A DNA stretch of 64,000 nucleotides from Cytobacillus sp. FSL H8-0458. Lineage in GTDB: Bacteria > Bacillota > Bacilli > Bacillales > Cytobacillaceae. A model generated the notes under the pieces. The model had not been told where the DNA came from and did not search any database. It saw nothing but the letters and a program-made list of their open reading frames with translations. The stretch is taken from the NCBI RefSeq assembly GCF_038002165.1, contig NZ_JBBOBR010000001.1, positions 3,410,001 to 3,474,000 on the forward strand, in the 5' to 3' direction. Position 1 is the first letter of the stretch. Every line of letters starts with the position of its first letter. A program made the position numbers and the translations under genes. Positions 1 to 8,439 of the stretch are shown here, in pieces.

Positions 1-58
1 CCCGTCCCTCCTTATTCCAGGCTGTAATCCCGTGTCTGATCAATCCGATTTTTGTCAT
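1..58 (-). CDS. Histidine phosphatase family protein, 5' end only
   Basis: The first 19 codons of a minus-strand gene lie at the window edge; the ATG is at 58-56 and the rest is outside. The N-terminus reads MTKIGLIRHGITAWNKEGR. The RHG motif, with its catalytic histidine, right after a short beta strand is the hallmark of the phosphoglycerate mutase-like histidine phosphatases (PhoE/GpmB type). An AAAGGA ribosome binding site lies about 11 bases upstream. The substrate cannot be told from this piece. Confidence 0.75.
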   Translation of the reverse strand, partial: MTKIGLIRHGITAWNKEGR

Positions 59-120
59 TAGTAAACACGTCCTTTTTTTGACTTGATTGTTACTAATAAA
101 ATTGGCGTTCCCTCATCTAA

Positions 121-144
121 TTAAAAACAGCGGTACTTGCCGCT
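121..144 (-). terminator. Intrinsic terminator after signal peptidase gene
   Basis: On the minus strand a 5-bp GC stem (AGCGG/CCGCT, arms 140-144 and 129-133) is followed by a run of T. It lies directly after the signal peptidase stop codon and before the histidine phosphatase gene. Confidence 0.6.
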
Positions 145-151
145 CCTGCAG

Positions 152-673
152 CTAATCTACTTTCCTCATGCTTGTAAAAGGATACCAGACAAATTCGCTG
201 ACTCCAACTATCCGCTCTTTCTCAATAAAACCGAGCCCATTCCGGCTGTCCAGGCTGACAAGGCGGTTGTCTCCCATAACGTAATAGTGATCACTCGGGA
301 CCGTGAGAGGGCCGAAGTCACCCGTCAGTTTGCTGACAATACCTTCTGCTGCTTCGCGATTTTCAGCAAGGTAATCTTCATCCCATTGCTGGCCGTTAAT
401 ATACAGCTGGTCATTCTTCATTTCCAGTTCATCACCTGGGAAACCTATTAATCTCTTTACATAGTTCTTTTCATCGCCCCTGATGATGACAATATCGCCT
501 CTGTTCAGTTCTTCAAATTTATTTACAAAGATTTTTTCCTCGTCATGAAGGGTCGGATCCATGGAGGCTCCTTCCACATAGTATGGTGAAAAAAGAAAGA
601 CCCTGATGACCAGTGCGAGTCCAAAGGCTATCAGAAGGGATTTCAGCCAGCTCGCTATTTCATGCTTATTCAT
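152..673 (-). CDS. sipS: Signal peptidase I
   Basis: Membrane serine protease that removes signal peptides from secreted proteins on the outer face of the membrane. The 173-residue product has one N-terminal membrane segment (about residues 11-29), the catalytic serine in GASMDP (Ser37), the catalytic lysine in YVKRLIGFPGD (Lys73) and the MGDNR...DSR box. These are the diagnostic motifs of the Gram-positive single-span type. I chose the ATG at 673 rather than the upstream in-frame start at 697. It follows a GGTGGGG ribosome binding site and overlaps the end of the DinB gene by 8 bases, which suggests translational coupling. The paralogue (SipS, SipT, SipU or other) cannot be fixed from sequence alone. 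Confidence 0.9.
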   Translation of the reverse strand: MNKHEIASWLKSLLIAFGLALVIRVFLFSPYYVEGASMDPTLHDEEKIFVNKFEELNRGDIVIIRGDEKNYVKRLIGFPGDELEMKNDQLYINGQQWDEDYLAENREAAEGIVSKLTGDFGPLTVPSDHYYVMGDNRLVSLDSRNGLGFIEKERIVGVSEFVWYPFTSMRKVD

Positions 674-1208
674 GTGCCCCACCAAATCTTTCTGCACCCA
701 TATACCTTTCTTGGATTAAGGTGCGGTGATGAAGTTCATGTCCGGCAATAATATAGGCAATGGCCCTGGCGGTTACCCCGGTCCCGTTGGCATTCCCTTG
801 CCTTATCAGTGCCTCATCCTCCAGACTTTTCAGTAAAGCAATCGTATTTTGGCGAACCTGGGACAGCTGGGCGGAAAGCTCCCCAATACTGAAGCGGTTG
901 AATTTGCCATTCTTTACATACTGGTTATCATCATATCCCGGAAGCTCAGCCTTCTCACCTCTGCCGATGCAAAGCAGGCGGTAGCTCATGATACGTTCGG
1001 TATCTGTAATATGGCCGATTACTTCCTTAATCGTCCATTTTTCCGGAGCATAGCGGAAATGTGCCTGGTCTTCATTCAGATCTTTTACCAGATTCATTGT
1101 CTCCTTCATTTGTTCATCGAGGATCTGCAGAAGGTCCCCTTCCGGTATAGAGCTGACATATTTCTCATAATACGGCGCATACTCATCAGATTCAGGTTTC
1201 GTTAACAT
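666..1208 (-). CDS. DinB family putative metal-dependent hydrolase
   Basis: 180-residue helical-bundle protein of the DinB/YfiT superfamily. Family members bind a divalent metal through three histidines; here these are His66 in IGHITDTE and His157 plus His160 or 161 in HELHH. Some relatives are thiol transferases (bacillithiol S-transferases), but the function of this one is not known. The ATG at 1208 has GGAGG at ideal spacing, so the upstream start at 1223 is not used here. The 3' end overlaps the signal peptidase start by 8 bases, so the two genes form an operon. Confidence 0.8.
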   Translation of the reverse strand: MLTKPESDEYAPYYEKYVSSIPEGDLLQILDEQMKETMNLVKDLNEDQAHFRYAPEKWTIKEVIGHITDTERIMSYRLLCIGRGEKAELPGYDDNQYVKNGKFNRFSIGELSAQLSQVRQNTIALLKSLEDEALIRQGNANGTGVTARAIAYIIAGHELHHRTLIQERYMGAERFGGAHE

Positions 1209-1266
1209 CTCGGTCCCTCCCATTCTATTACCTTATTTTACTGAATTTTCATCTAAAGAGCCAACT

Positions 1267-2091
1267 TCAGGTCTGAAAAAGCTCGCCCCTGATTGCTTTG
1301 ACATACCGTTCGGCTGACCGCTGCACAGCAAGGTCTGCCTCTTTTTCTACCACTCTGTGAAACGCATTGTAAATCCGGTCAAATGACAGCGGTTTGATTT
1401 TGCCGGCCATCCGTTCAACCGTTTCAGCAGGAAGCGGAATGAGGTTCGGGTAGCTGTACATGAAGCTGACCCAATCCCTGTCCGCAACAACCTGAATGAT
1501 GTCGCCGGTGAGCATGACGCCTTTGCCCCCATTCCCCTTTTCCCAATGAAGGACAGCACCGCCTTTAAAATGGCCGCCAAGGCGGTGTATGACCAGGCCA
1601 TCATTTAGCTTGAGACTTTCCCCGCTCCAGAAAATGATGTGATCACTTTCCCTCACCACCCACTCCCTGTCGTCTTCATGGATATAGATCGGCACATTGA
1701 ATGCTTCCGCCCATTCAACTTGTGCTTAATAATAGTGAGGATGGGACAGTGCGATCGCGCTAAGTCCTCCCAGTTCTTTTAGGGTTTCAATCGTATACTC
1801 ATCAAGGTAGGTAATGCAATCCCACATCAGATTAAAACCGTTATGCTGAACGAGATAGGCTGTCTGGCCGATCGCAAACTCAGGAGCTGTTTTCAAGCTG
1901 TAAAGATTGGATTCCTCCCGCTGTATTTCATTCGTATAATTTTGGCTTTCCGTCATTTCATGTAAAGTAGTCCATTCCTGGCCGCCGGGTCCAACATACT
2001 GGCGCTCTTCCATGCAGATCGGGCAGCTTTCAGGCTGATGATCGCATGGTGGAAATTGCGTTCCGCACGTTTTGCATATATATTTTTCCAA
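1267..2091 (-). pseudogene. MBL-fold metallo-hydrolase interrupted by an in-frame TAA
   Basis: The 5' part (2091-1726) encodes an N-terminal zinc-ribbon-like region (Cys6, Cys9, Cys23, Cys26) and the start of a metallo-beta-lactamase fold ending in ALSHPHYY. A TAA at 1728-1726 then stops translation. The same frame continues without any shift as AQVEWAEAFN and on to the stop at 1267, giving the usual second half (GGHFKGG, MLTGD). Read through, the protein would be about 274 residues. The break is thus one nonsense codon, not a frameshift or a deletion. The 142-codon 3' part could be translated from a GTG at 1695 but would lack the metal-binding histidines. It may be a true pseudogene, a sequencing error or a recent mutation. 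Confidence 0.8.
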
Positions 2092-2187
2092 AGATATTGC
2101 CTCCGTTTCTCATACTGGTTATATTAACCATTTTAATACTGGAAACGTTTTGTTTAATCGCCGTTTCGACTGAAAGCGGCTACAGCT

Positions 2188-2586
2188 TTAGACTGAGAAC
2201 TTATACTTTAAGCCTAATGTAAAAACCTCAAAGCCCAGCTTCTCGTAATAGCCCGCTTTTTCTTCCTCGGCCAGCAGCTGTAAATGCAGCCGGGCCTTTG
2301 AGCACTCTGCTGCAAGCCTTCGCACCATTTCCTTGCCGATGCCCCGGCTGCGATAATCTGGATCAACGATCAATCCGCAAAGATAAGCATTAATCACTCC
2401 GTCTGAAATAATGCGTCCTGACCCGACCAGGCTCTCTCCATCATAGGCACTGATCACAAGCCAGCTCTTCTCCATCGCCTTATGCAATTTGTCTTTCGGC
2501 AGCTTCAAAAAATCATTCCAGCCGTCATTTTCATATAACTGAAATAACTGATCCTGGCCGGGTATGGCCAATTCATATTTGATCAT
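2188..2586 (-). CDS. GNAT family N-acetyltransferase
   Basis: 132-residue acetyl-CoA-dependent acyltransferase. The acetyl-CoA binding motif is visible as YRSRGIGKEMVRRLA, preceded by the beta-4 strand CGLIVDP and followed by FYxKLGFE-type residues (YYEKLGFEVFT). The ATG at 2586 has AAGGAG at seven to eight bases; a TTG six bases upstream is less likely. The substrate is unknown. It stands alone, with the broken MBL gene downstream on the same strand. Confidence 0.85.
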   Translation of the reverse strand: MIKYELAIPGQDQLFQLYENDGWNDFLKLPKDKLHKAMEKSWLVISAYDGESLVGSGRIISDGVINAYLCGLIVDPDYRSRGIGKEMVRRLAAECSKARLHLQLLAEEEKAGYYEKLGFEVFTLGLKYKFSV

Positions 2587-2762
2587 AAACAATCTCCTTA
2601 ATAAGGGAATGCTAATCCTATTCTGGTTCGGGGCGAAAGAATCCTTCTTTTAAGAATTATGCAGTATTGATGCTCAAGAACACTTTAGGATTGCTTAATG
2701 AATCTTTTTTGATTTTCATCCGTAACAGATAGTAACGAAATTATTATTAGGAGAGATTCATT

Positions 2763-4445
2763 ATGGGAAATATATTTATTTTTTCACTCATCGCCGGACT
2801 TGCAATTTCGATCCTGCTGATTCCGTTCAGCTATAAAGCAAAGGCCAAGGAAAAGGAAGGCAGGAGGCTCGGCACCGGGTTCATGGCCGGGACAGCTGCC
2901 CTATCTGTGATATTTGTTTTTGCCGTGTATTATTTCACCAATCTGGACCGGAATTTAACCAGTTTGTGGCTGTTTGCAGTTATCGCTTCTGTAATCGGGG
3001 CAGTTTTCGCGACCGGCCGAGAGCGTATGATTAAAACGGGTGTGTTTGTCCTTAGTTTAGCTGCAGGTGCTTTCTTTCTGACAGCTTTCTTGTTTAATGC
3101 GGATGATAAATACGAAAGTGCCAAAATGAAGGAAAAAACGGAGATCGAAACGTTTGATGAAAAAGAAACACCCGCGAGCGTGCCGCCTAAGTTTGCGCGC
3201 AATAAGATGAAGAAGGCTTTCGGGCAGGTTCCAAACACGAGTTATTATGAACTTGGCAGCCTGCAGATTCAGAAAGTCAATGGAGAATATGTTTATATTG
3301 CGCCTGTAGAGTTTTCTGGCTTTTTCAAATGGTGGAACGGGGATAAGACACCAGGCTATTTTACAATCAGTGCGACTGATTCCTCAGCAAATCCGAAGTT
3401 TGTGAAAAGCGATATGGTGTACACACCATCCTCTTATTTTAATAAAAATTTAGAGCGTCATATCCGGATGCAGCATCCGCAGGCCATTTTTTACGGAGAT
3501 GTGCAGCTGGAAGTAGATGACGACGGAAAGCCGTTTTATATCCGTTCATATGGGGAATTTATTTCAGCAAGAAATGGCTTTGATGTTCAAGGGGTGGTCA
3601 TGGTTGACCCGCTGAACGGACAGACGAAGTCTTATAAACTTGCGGATGTGCCGGCCTTTATTGATGGAGCAGTTTCCCCTGAGACGGTCAGTCTGCAGAA
3701 CAGCTATTTCGGGAATTATGTACATGGCTTCTGGAACAGCAAATTCGGAAAGTCCGATGTAAGGCATCCATCGGATGAAGGAACGGAAGCCAATGTGAGC
3801 CCTATTTTTGATGAAAATGGCGACATGTATTACTTCACTGATTTTACGAGTCCAAAAGAAGGCGTTGATTCAATGCTTGGCTATTCTCTGACAAATTCAA
3901 GGACAGGCGAAGCCACCTTCTTTACGGGCAATCTTGAAGAATCTTATATGGATTCACAGGGTGCCCTCCAGATTATTGAGAAAAAGTTCATTGAGAAAAA
4001 GTGGAGCGGCGAAATGCCTGTTCTGTATAACTTCTACGGGGAAGCGAGCTGGCTGACACCTGTGCTTGATGCCAATGGATTCCTGCAGAACTACTTTATT
4101 GTATCAGCTGCCAATCCGGAAATATCCGCTTATGGAACGACGCCAAATGAAGCATTGCGTTTGTATAAAACCGCTCTGCAGCGGGGCGGCGGCACGGTAG
4201 ACGGAAGTTCGAAAGCGGAGGAAAAACAGATTAGCGGAACTGTGGTGCGGGTGTACAAAGAGAAATCAGGCGATTTCACGGTCGTATCAATCCTTCTGGA
4301 CAACCGACAGAGCTATGTGGTTTCATCCGAAACCGTGCCGATGGCCATTTATCTGCAGGAAGGCGATCAGGTCGAAGTTAACTATCTGGATACAGGTGAG
4401 GCATTCCTGCCTGTGAAGGAAATGAGTATTAAAGGATTGGAATAG
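2763..4445 (+). CDS. Large membrane protein of unknown function
   Basis: 560 residues. Four hydrophobic segments lie in the first 115 residues (about 4-24, 41-58, 66-84 and 92-112). They are followed by a long polar region that would lie outside or inside the membrane as one domain, rich in aromatic and Gly residues. The last 80 or so residues (from ISGTVVRVYKEKSG) look like a small beta-barrel domain. I do not recognise a named family. AGGAGAG lies seven bases before the ATG and a strong terminator follows, so it is a single-gene unit. No signal sequence cleavage site or catalytic motif could be seen. Confidence 0.75.
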   Translation: MGNIFIFSLIAGLAISILLIPFSYKAKAKEKEGRRLGTGFMAGTAALSVIFVFAVYYFTNLDRNLTSLWLFAVIASVIGAVFATGRERMIKTGVFVLSLAAGAFFLTAFLFNADDKYESAKMKEKTEIETFDEKETPASVPPKFARNKMKKAFGQVPNTSYYELGSLQIQKVNGEYVYIAPVEFSGFFKWWNGDKTPGYFTISATDSSANPKFVKSDMVYTPSSYFNKNLERHIRMQHPQAIFYGDVQLEVDDDGKPFYIRSYGEFISARNGFDVQGVVMVDPLNGQTKSYKLADVPAFIDGAVSPETVSLQNSYFGNYVHGFWNSKFGKSDVRHPSDEGTEANVSPIFDENGDMYYFTDFTSPKEGVDSMLGYSLTNSRTGEATFFTGNLEESYMDSQGALQIIEKKFIEKKWSGEMPVLYNFYGEASWLTPVLDANGFLQNYFIVSAANPEISAYGTTPNEALRLYKTALQRGGGTVDGSSKAEEKQISGTVVRVYKEKSGDFTVVSILLDNRQSYVVSSETVPMAIYLQEGDQVEVNYLDTGEAFLPVKEMSIKGLE

Positions 4446-4450
4446 ATGCA

Positions 4451-4486
4451 AAAACACGATGAAGACTGTCTTCATCGTGTTTTTTA
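4451..4486. terminator. Bidirectional intrinsic terminator
   Basis: A near-perfect 13-14 bp inverted repeat (arms 453-466 and 468-481 of the 4.4-kb region, AACACGATGAAGAC and its complement) has an A-run before it and a T-run after it. It therefore can end both the plus-strand membrane gene and the minus-strand RsbR-like gene. Confidence 0.85.
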
Positions 4487-5332
4487 TTAGCCTGCTATTA
4501 TGTTCGCTGATTTAATGGCGCTCGATAGCGTGGATTTGACGCTGACATGTTCAAATGACAGCCCGAGCTGTACTGCTGTCTGGGCAATTTCCGGTCTTAA
4601 GCCGGAGATTGTAGTCTTTACGCCGATCAGGCTTAGCGCTTCGATCAGCTGGAATAGCTGATGGGCTACCATGGTATCAATCATGACTACGCCTGAAAGG
4701 TCAAGGAACAGCTGGTTGACGCCTAATTTATTGCATTGCTGAAGTGTATTTTCAAGCATAATTTTCGCTCGTGCTGTATCAATATCCCCGACAAGCGGCA
4801 GAAGTGCGATCTCTGCTGTCAATGAAATGACCGGAGAACTGAGTTCAAGGATTAAAGCCTGCTGAGCCTGCAGCCTCTTCTGGGAATGTTTATTGTACTC
4901 TTCCGTGAACCAGGTAACCACTTCCCCAATGGTTCTGATGATCATTCTGCGCCATAAGGTGATTTGTTTTTCATTATAATGGCCCTGATTGATTGCAACG
5001 AACTGCTCAAGCAGATTCAAATACTGTTCCTGGGTGTTAAAGAACTCCTTCAGTATCATCTCAAGAGGTGTGCGGAGATGTTCATCATCCTGCGCCACTT
5101 TGACAATCCAGCCTTCCAAATCATTAAAGAACGCTTCTTCTTCTTTATGGAAGACTTCGGAGAACTGCTTGTGGAATCCATAATTCTGCTTTTTGACTTT
5201 TTCAATTACAGCGGGGTCTTCCGAGGTATAAATCCCGCCGCTCTCTTCTTTGTTTACATTTTTATACCATTCTTCTGTTAAGTCCCATGTTTTTTCAAGG
5301 AAAAATTGATATAGATCATGATTACGATGCAT
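4487..5332 (-). CDS. RsbR-family STAS protein (stressosome co-antagonist)
   Basis: 281 residues with a variable N-terminal helical sensor domain (about 1-150) and a C-terminal STAS domain (about 165-275). RsbR paralogues form the stressosome with RsbS and RsbT and gate activation of sigma-B. Both phosphorylatable threonines of RsbRA are conserved in context: Thr186 in GDIDTAR (RsbRA Thr171) and Thr220 in SGVVMIDTMVA (RsbRA Thr205). It should therefore be a full substrate of the RsbT kinase. GGGGAGA precedes the ATG. It is the only one of the three STAS proteins in this window with both sites intact. Confidence 0.88.
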   Translation of the reverse strand: MHRNHDLYQFFLEKTWDLTEEWYKNVNKEESGGIYTSEDPAVIEKVKKQNYGFHKQFSEVFHKEEEAFFNDLEGWIVKVAQDDEHLRTPLEMILKEFFNTQEQYLNLLEQFVAINQGHYNEKQITLWRRMIIRTIGEVVTWFTEEYNKHSQKRLQAQQALILELSSPVISLTAEIALLPLVGDIDTARAKIMLENTLQQCNKLGVNQLFLDLSGVVMIDTMVAHQLFQLIEALSLIGVKTTISGLRPEIAQTAVQLGLSFEHVSVKSTLSSAIKSANIIAG

Positions 5333-5410
5333 GCCCGTCTCCCCTAACCGAACTGTTATTTCAATATTTTTATTTTAACCGAAGAGAAATAAAGTGTCAT
5401 TTTTAAGCTC

Positions 5411-6724
5411 CTACCTATTTTCAGCCAATTCCCTGCTGTTAGCATACTTATAGTCTGCCCCCTGCCTTGGAAGCATTATGCTTAAGGAGGATGCGAATAC
5501 CAGAAGAATGATGGATGCAATGAAAGAACTGTCATAGCTGCCTGTCAGATCAAATAATACACCAGGGACGAAAGAACCGAGAGCTGAACCCAGCTGATGG
5601 CTCAAATAAATCCACCCAATTACTGCTCCTGCTGACAGGTGCCTGAAATATTCCGCAGCCAGTTTCATGGTTGGTGCGACAGTAGCAAAATTGACAATTC
5701 CAAAGCTGATGGCAAACAGAATCAGCAGATGGGACTGAGTGACGAAAAAGCCAAACAAGGAAGCATCATTTACGATGATCAGCAGAAGAACAATGGTTAA
5801 CGCCCTTACTCCATAGAGAAAGGCTAGGATTTTTCGGCAATTCCACTTGTCTGCGAGGAATCCTGAAACGACAGTTCCAAGAATATTAAAGCCGGCCAGC
5901 AGGCTGACAGCGGCTCCCGTTACCCCAGGCGTAAATCCGCAATATTGGGCAAAGGGAATCAGATGCGTATCCATCAGGCCAGTAGTTGTGACACCGCACA
6001 CGAAAAACGGGAGCATGAGAAACAGGAATTCTTTCCGCTTTAAGAGCTGGAATATGGATAGCGTTCCTTTTGGAGTTTCCTTTTTTCCCTGCTTCCCCTT
6101 TTGATTGTCACTCACGTTTGCCCCATAAGCATCGATTTGCAGATCGGCCGGGTTCGAACGGATGAAGAGCAGAAGAAGAGGAAAAATGAATACAATCAAA
6201 AAACAGCCGAGCACAAGAACTGTTGTTTTCCAGCCCAGCTGATCAATTAGGAATAAGGACAGCGGGACGAGAATAAGCTGTCCTGCGGCTGTGCCTGCAG
6301 ACATCAGTCCCATGGCCATCCCCTTTTTATCGGCAAACCAGGTCGCCACTGCCATCGTTCCTGCTACATTGGATGCACCGCCAAAGCCAACAGAGGCAAT
6401 CACACCGTATATAATCATCAGCTGGACGGGATTGGCGGTAAAAAAGGTCAGCAGTGTTGAAAAGCCAATAACCAAAATACTGAAGGACAGAACATAACGG
6501 ATGCCGTATTTATCAATCAGCCGGCCGACATACGGCTGTGAAATGGCAAAAACAATATAGCTGACAAAGGCAATAAAGGAAATAACACTGCGATTGGCGG
6601 AAAACTCATTCTCCCAGGGCGCCATAAAGGCACCGAACGACAATCGTACACCCTGTGCAGCAAGCAAAGCCAAAAACGTCAGCATTAAAATTATCCACGC
6701 ATAATGAATCTTTAAGCGCTTCAC
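5411..6724 (-). CDS. MFS transporter, OFA/monocarboxylate-like
   Basis: 437-residue, 12-span major facilitator. The motif between spans 2 and 3 reads GRLIDKYGIRYV, and the region SVGFGGASNVAGTMAVATWFADKKGMAMG resembles the oxalate/formate antiporter and monocarboxylate carrier branch. The substrate is unknown. The start is a GTG at 6724 with AAAGAAGG upstream. A longer reading frame back to 6754 would begin inside the 49-bp palindromic repeat and is therefore unlikely. No clear operon partner; the next gene upstream is dctP, 300 bases away. Confidence 0.82.
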   Translation of the reverse strand: MKRLKIHYAWIILMLTFLALLAAQGVRLSFGAFMAPWENEFSANRSVISFIAFVSYIVFAISQPYVGRLIDKYGIRYVLSFSILVIGFSTLLTFFTANPVQLMIIYGVIASVGFGGASNVAGTMAVATWFADKKGMAMGLMSAGTAAGQLILVPLSLFLIDQLGWKTTVLVLGCFLIVFIFPLLLLFIRSNPADLQIDAYGANVSDNQKGKQGKKETPKGTLSIFQLLKRKEFLFLMLPFFVCGVTTTGLMDTHLIPFAQYCGFTPGVTGAAVSLLAGFNILGTVVSGFLADKWNCRKILAFLYGVRALTIVLLLIIVNDASLFGFFVTQSHLLILFAISFGIVNFATVAPTMKLAAEYFRHLSAGAVIGWIYLSHQLGSALGSFVPGVLFDLTGSYDSSFIASIILLVFASSLSIMLPRQGADYKYANSRELAENR

Positions 6725-6743
6725 GATGTGAACCTTCTTTCCG

Positions 6744-6792
6744 GTGACAGGCACCTATACCAGTTGGGCCAAGTGGTATAGGTGCCTGTCAC
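6744..6792. repeat. 49-bp GTGACAGGCACC palindrome, copy 1
   Basis: Perfect 18-bp arms (GTGACAGGCACCTATACC at 6744-6761 and its complement at 6775-6792) enclose a 13-base loop, with seven T after the right arm. Further full copies lie at 11859-11906 and 13157-13206, and half copies at 33890-33917 and 43841-43869. The element sits just upstream of the MFS gene in an intergenic stretch (6725-7026) that otherwise holds only a 22-bp palindrome and a hairpin. Confidence 0.9.
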
Positions 6793-6874
6793 TTTTTTTA
6801 AAAATATCATACCATATATTTTTTATAACTTTCTAAATTTTGTTTACCTTTCGCGTTTATTCAACAATTTACTT

Positions 6875-6896
6875 TTCAATCAAATGTTTGATTGAA
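6875..6896. promoter_or_regulatory. 22-bp palindrome resembling a TetR-type operator
   Basis: The left arm TTCAATCAAA and the right arm TTTGATTGAA surround a TG centre, with a single asymmetric central pair. An almost identical and fully perfect version is at 48506-48527. The shape fits a dimeric repressor site, but no cognate regulator is adjacent. Confidence 0.4.
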
Positions 6897-6987
6897 ATGA
6901 CAAGAAAGCACTTCCATTTCTGATTTTTTCCCGGGAAATAGCTGCAGGAATTGTCGTCAGCTCAGAGGTGGTTTCGACAATTAATGA

Positions 6988-7024
6988 GGAAAGGCCATTC
7001 CCCTTTGCGGAGAATGGCCTTTCC
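6988..7024 (-). terminator. Hairpin after dctP
   Basis: A perfect 13-bp stem (GGAAAGGCCATTC and its complement) with an 11-base loop starts three bases after the dctP stop codon. The T-run is weak (ATTTAT on one side), so it may act as a 3' stabilising hairpin as well as a terminator. Confidence 0.6.
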
Positions 7025-7026
7025 AT

Positions 7027-8316
7027 TTATACTGCCTGCTTTTGCTGTTCCTGCTTCATTAATTTCATTTCACTGATGGCTTTCTTAGCCTTATTTTCAT
7101 CAAACTCATTTTCGCTCTTTGCTACAACCATTGTTGCGATTCCGTTTCCGATCAGGTTCACGATCGCTCTTCCTTCACTCATGAAGCGGTCTACGCCAAG
7201 AAGAAGCGCCAATCCTTCAAGAGGAATAACCTGAAGGGCTGCAAGCGTAGAGGCCAATACGATAAATCCGCTGCCTGTTACACCCGCGGCGCCTTTTGAG
7301 GTCAGCATGAGCACTAATAGAATGGTAACCTGCTGGCCGATGGTCAGATCCACTCCGAACACTTGTGCAAGGAAGACAACCGCCATGGACAGGTAGATGG
7401 ATGTACCGTCCAGGTTAAAGGAGTAGCCTGTTGGAATGACCAGACCCACAACCGATTTGGAGCAGCCGATCCGCTCCATTTTATCCATCATTCTCGGAAG
7501 CACTGATTCTGAAGAACTTGTGCCTAATACAATTAGTATTTCATCTTTTATGAACTTCAGATAATTCCATAAGCTGAATCCGTACATTTTGCAGATGATA
7601 TTCAAAACAACAAAGATAAATAAGAACATGGTCACATACACAGAAATCATCAGTTTGCCAAGCGGAACAAGTGATGCCAGTCCGAAATGTCCGATTGTAT
7701 AGGCCATGGCTCCAAATGCTCCAAGCGGGGCTGCCTTCATGACATAGCCGATGATTTTAAAGAAGACTAATGATAGCTTATCCAAAAATTCAATGACGAC
7801 TTTGCCTTTTTCCCCAAGAGCCGCCAAGCCGACACCAAATAGAACAGAAAAGAATAATACCTGCAGGATATCTCCTTTTGCAAAAGCATCCACCATGTTG
7901 GAAGGAACAATATGTGTCACAAACTCAATCCAATTGATGCCCTCTCCGCCATTGGCTGTATACTGTGAAACATCTCCTTTTTCCAATTCATTAAAGTTCA
8001 GGCCTGCTCCTGGTTTAATGACATTAACGACGATCAGACCGATCATTAAAGCAAGTGTAGTAACAACCTCGAAGTATATGAACGCTTTTCCGCCCACTTT
8101 GCCGACTTTTTTCATATCGCCCATTTTAGCAATTCCAAGGACGATGGTCAGGAAAATAATCGGGGCGATGACCATTTTGACTGCGTTGATGAAGGTGTCG
8201 CCGACCGGTTTCATTTCTTTTCCGACCTCCGGCCAAATTAATCCGACCATAACACCGATAAAAATAGCCGTTAACACCTGAAAGGTTAAATTCTTATAAA
8301 TCCGCTGTTTCTTCAC
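7027..8316 (-). CDS. dctP: C4-dicarboxylate/cation symporter (DctA/DctP family)
   Basis: 429-residue member of the dicarboxylate/amino acid:cation symporter family, which imports succinate, fumarate and malate with protons or sodium. The diagnostic serine-rich re-entrant loop GTSSSESVLPRM, the SFNLDGTSIY motif, the MLTSKGAAGVTGSGFIVLA loop and the VDRFMSEGRAIVNLIGN motif are all present. The start is a GTG with GGGAGATGAG upstream. It lies directly downstream of dctS-dctR on the same strand, as in the B. subtilis dct locus. A cre-like site in its leader suggests CcpA control. Confidence 0.93.
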   Translation of the reverse strand: MKKQRIYKNLTFQVLTAIFIGVMVGLIWPEVGKEMKPVGDTFINAVKMVIAPIIFLTIVLGIAKMGDMKKVGKVGGKAFIYFEVVTTLALMIGLIVVNVIKPGAGLNFNELEKGDVSQYTANGGEGINWIEFVTHIVPSNMVDAFAKGDILQVLFFSVLFGVGLAALGEKGKVVIEFLDKLSLVFFKIIGYVMKAAPLGAFGAMAYTIGHFGLASLVPLGKLMISVYVTMFLFIFVVLNIICKMYGFSLWNYLKFIKDEILIVLGTSSSESVLPRMMDKMERIGCSKSVVGLVIPTGYSFNLDGTSIYLSMAVVFLAQVFGVDLTIGQQVTILLVLMLTSKGAAGVTGSGFIVLASTLAALQVIPLEGLALLLGVDRFMSEGRAIVNLIGNGIATMVVAKSENEFDENKAKKAISEMKLMKQEQQKQAV

Positions 8317-8361
8317 TTTTATCTCATCTCCCTTTTTTCTAACTATTCATTCTATTAGAAA

Positions 8362-8375
8362 TGATAGCGTTTTCA
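8362..8375. promoter_or_regulatory. cre-like site upstream of dctP
   Basis: TGATAGCGTTTTCA matches the CcpA consensus TGWAANCGNTNWCA at 13 of 14 positions. It lies about 45 bases before the dctP start, where it could repress by blocking transcription when preferred sugars are present. Confidence 0.6.
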
Positions 8376-8439
8376 GATAAAAGGGAGAAGTTTATGGTCA
8401 TAACGGATGTTTTGTTCATTTTGGTCTCAAGGAATGCAG

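Noticed and set aside
1267..1695. 142-codon frame as an independent gene
   Set aside because: It continues in frame from the upstream MBL half across one stop and lacks the metal-binding histidines. Better read as part of one broken gene.
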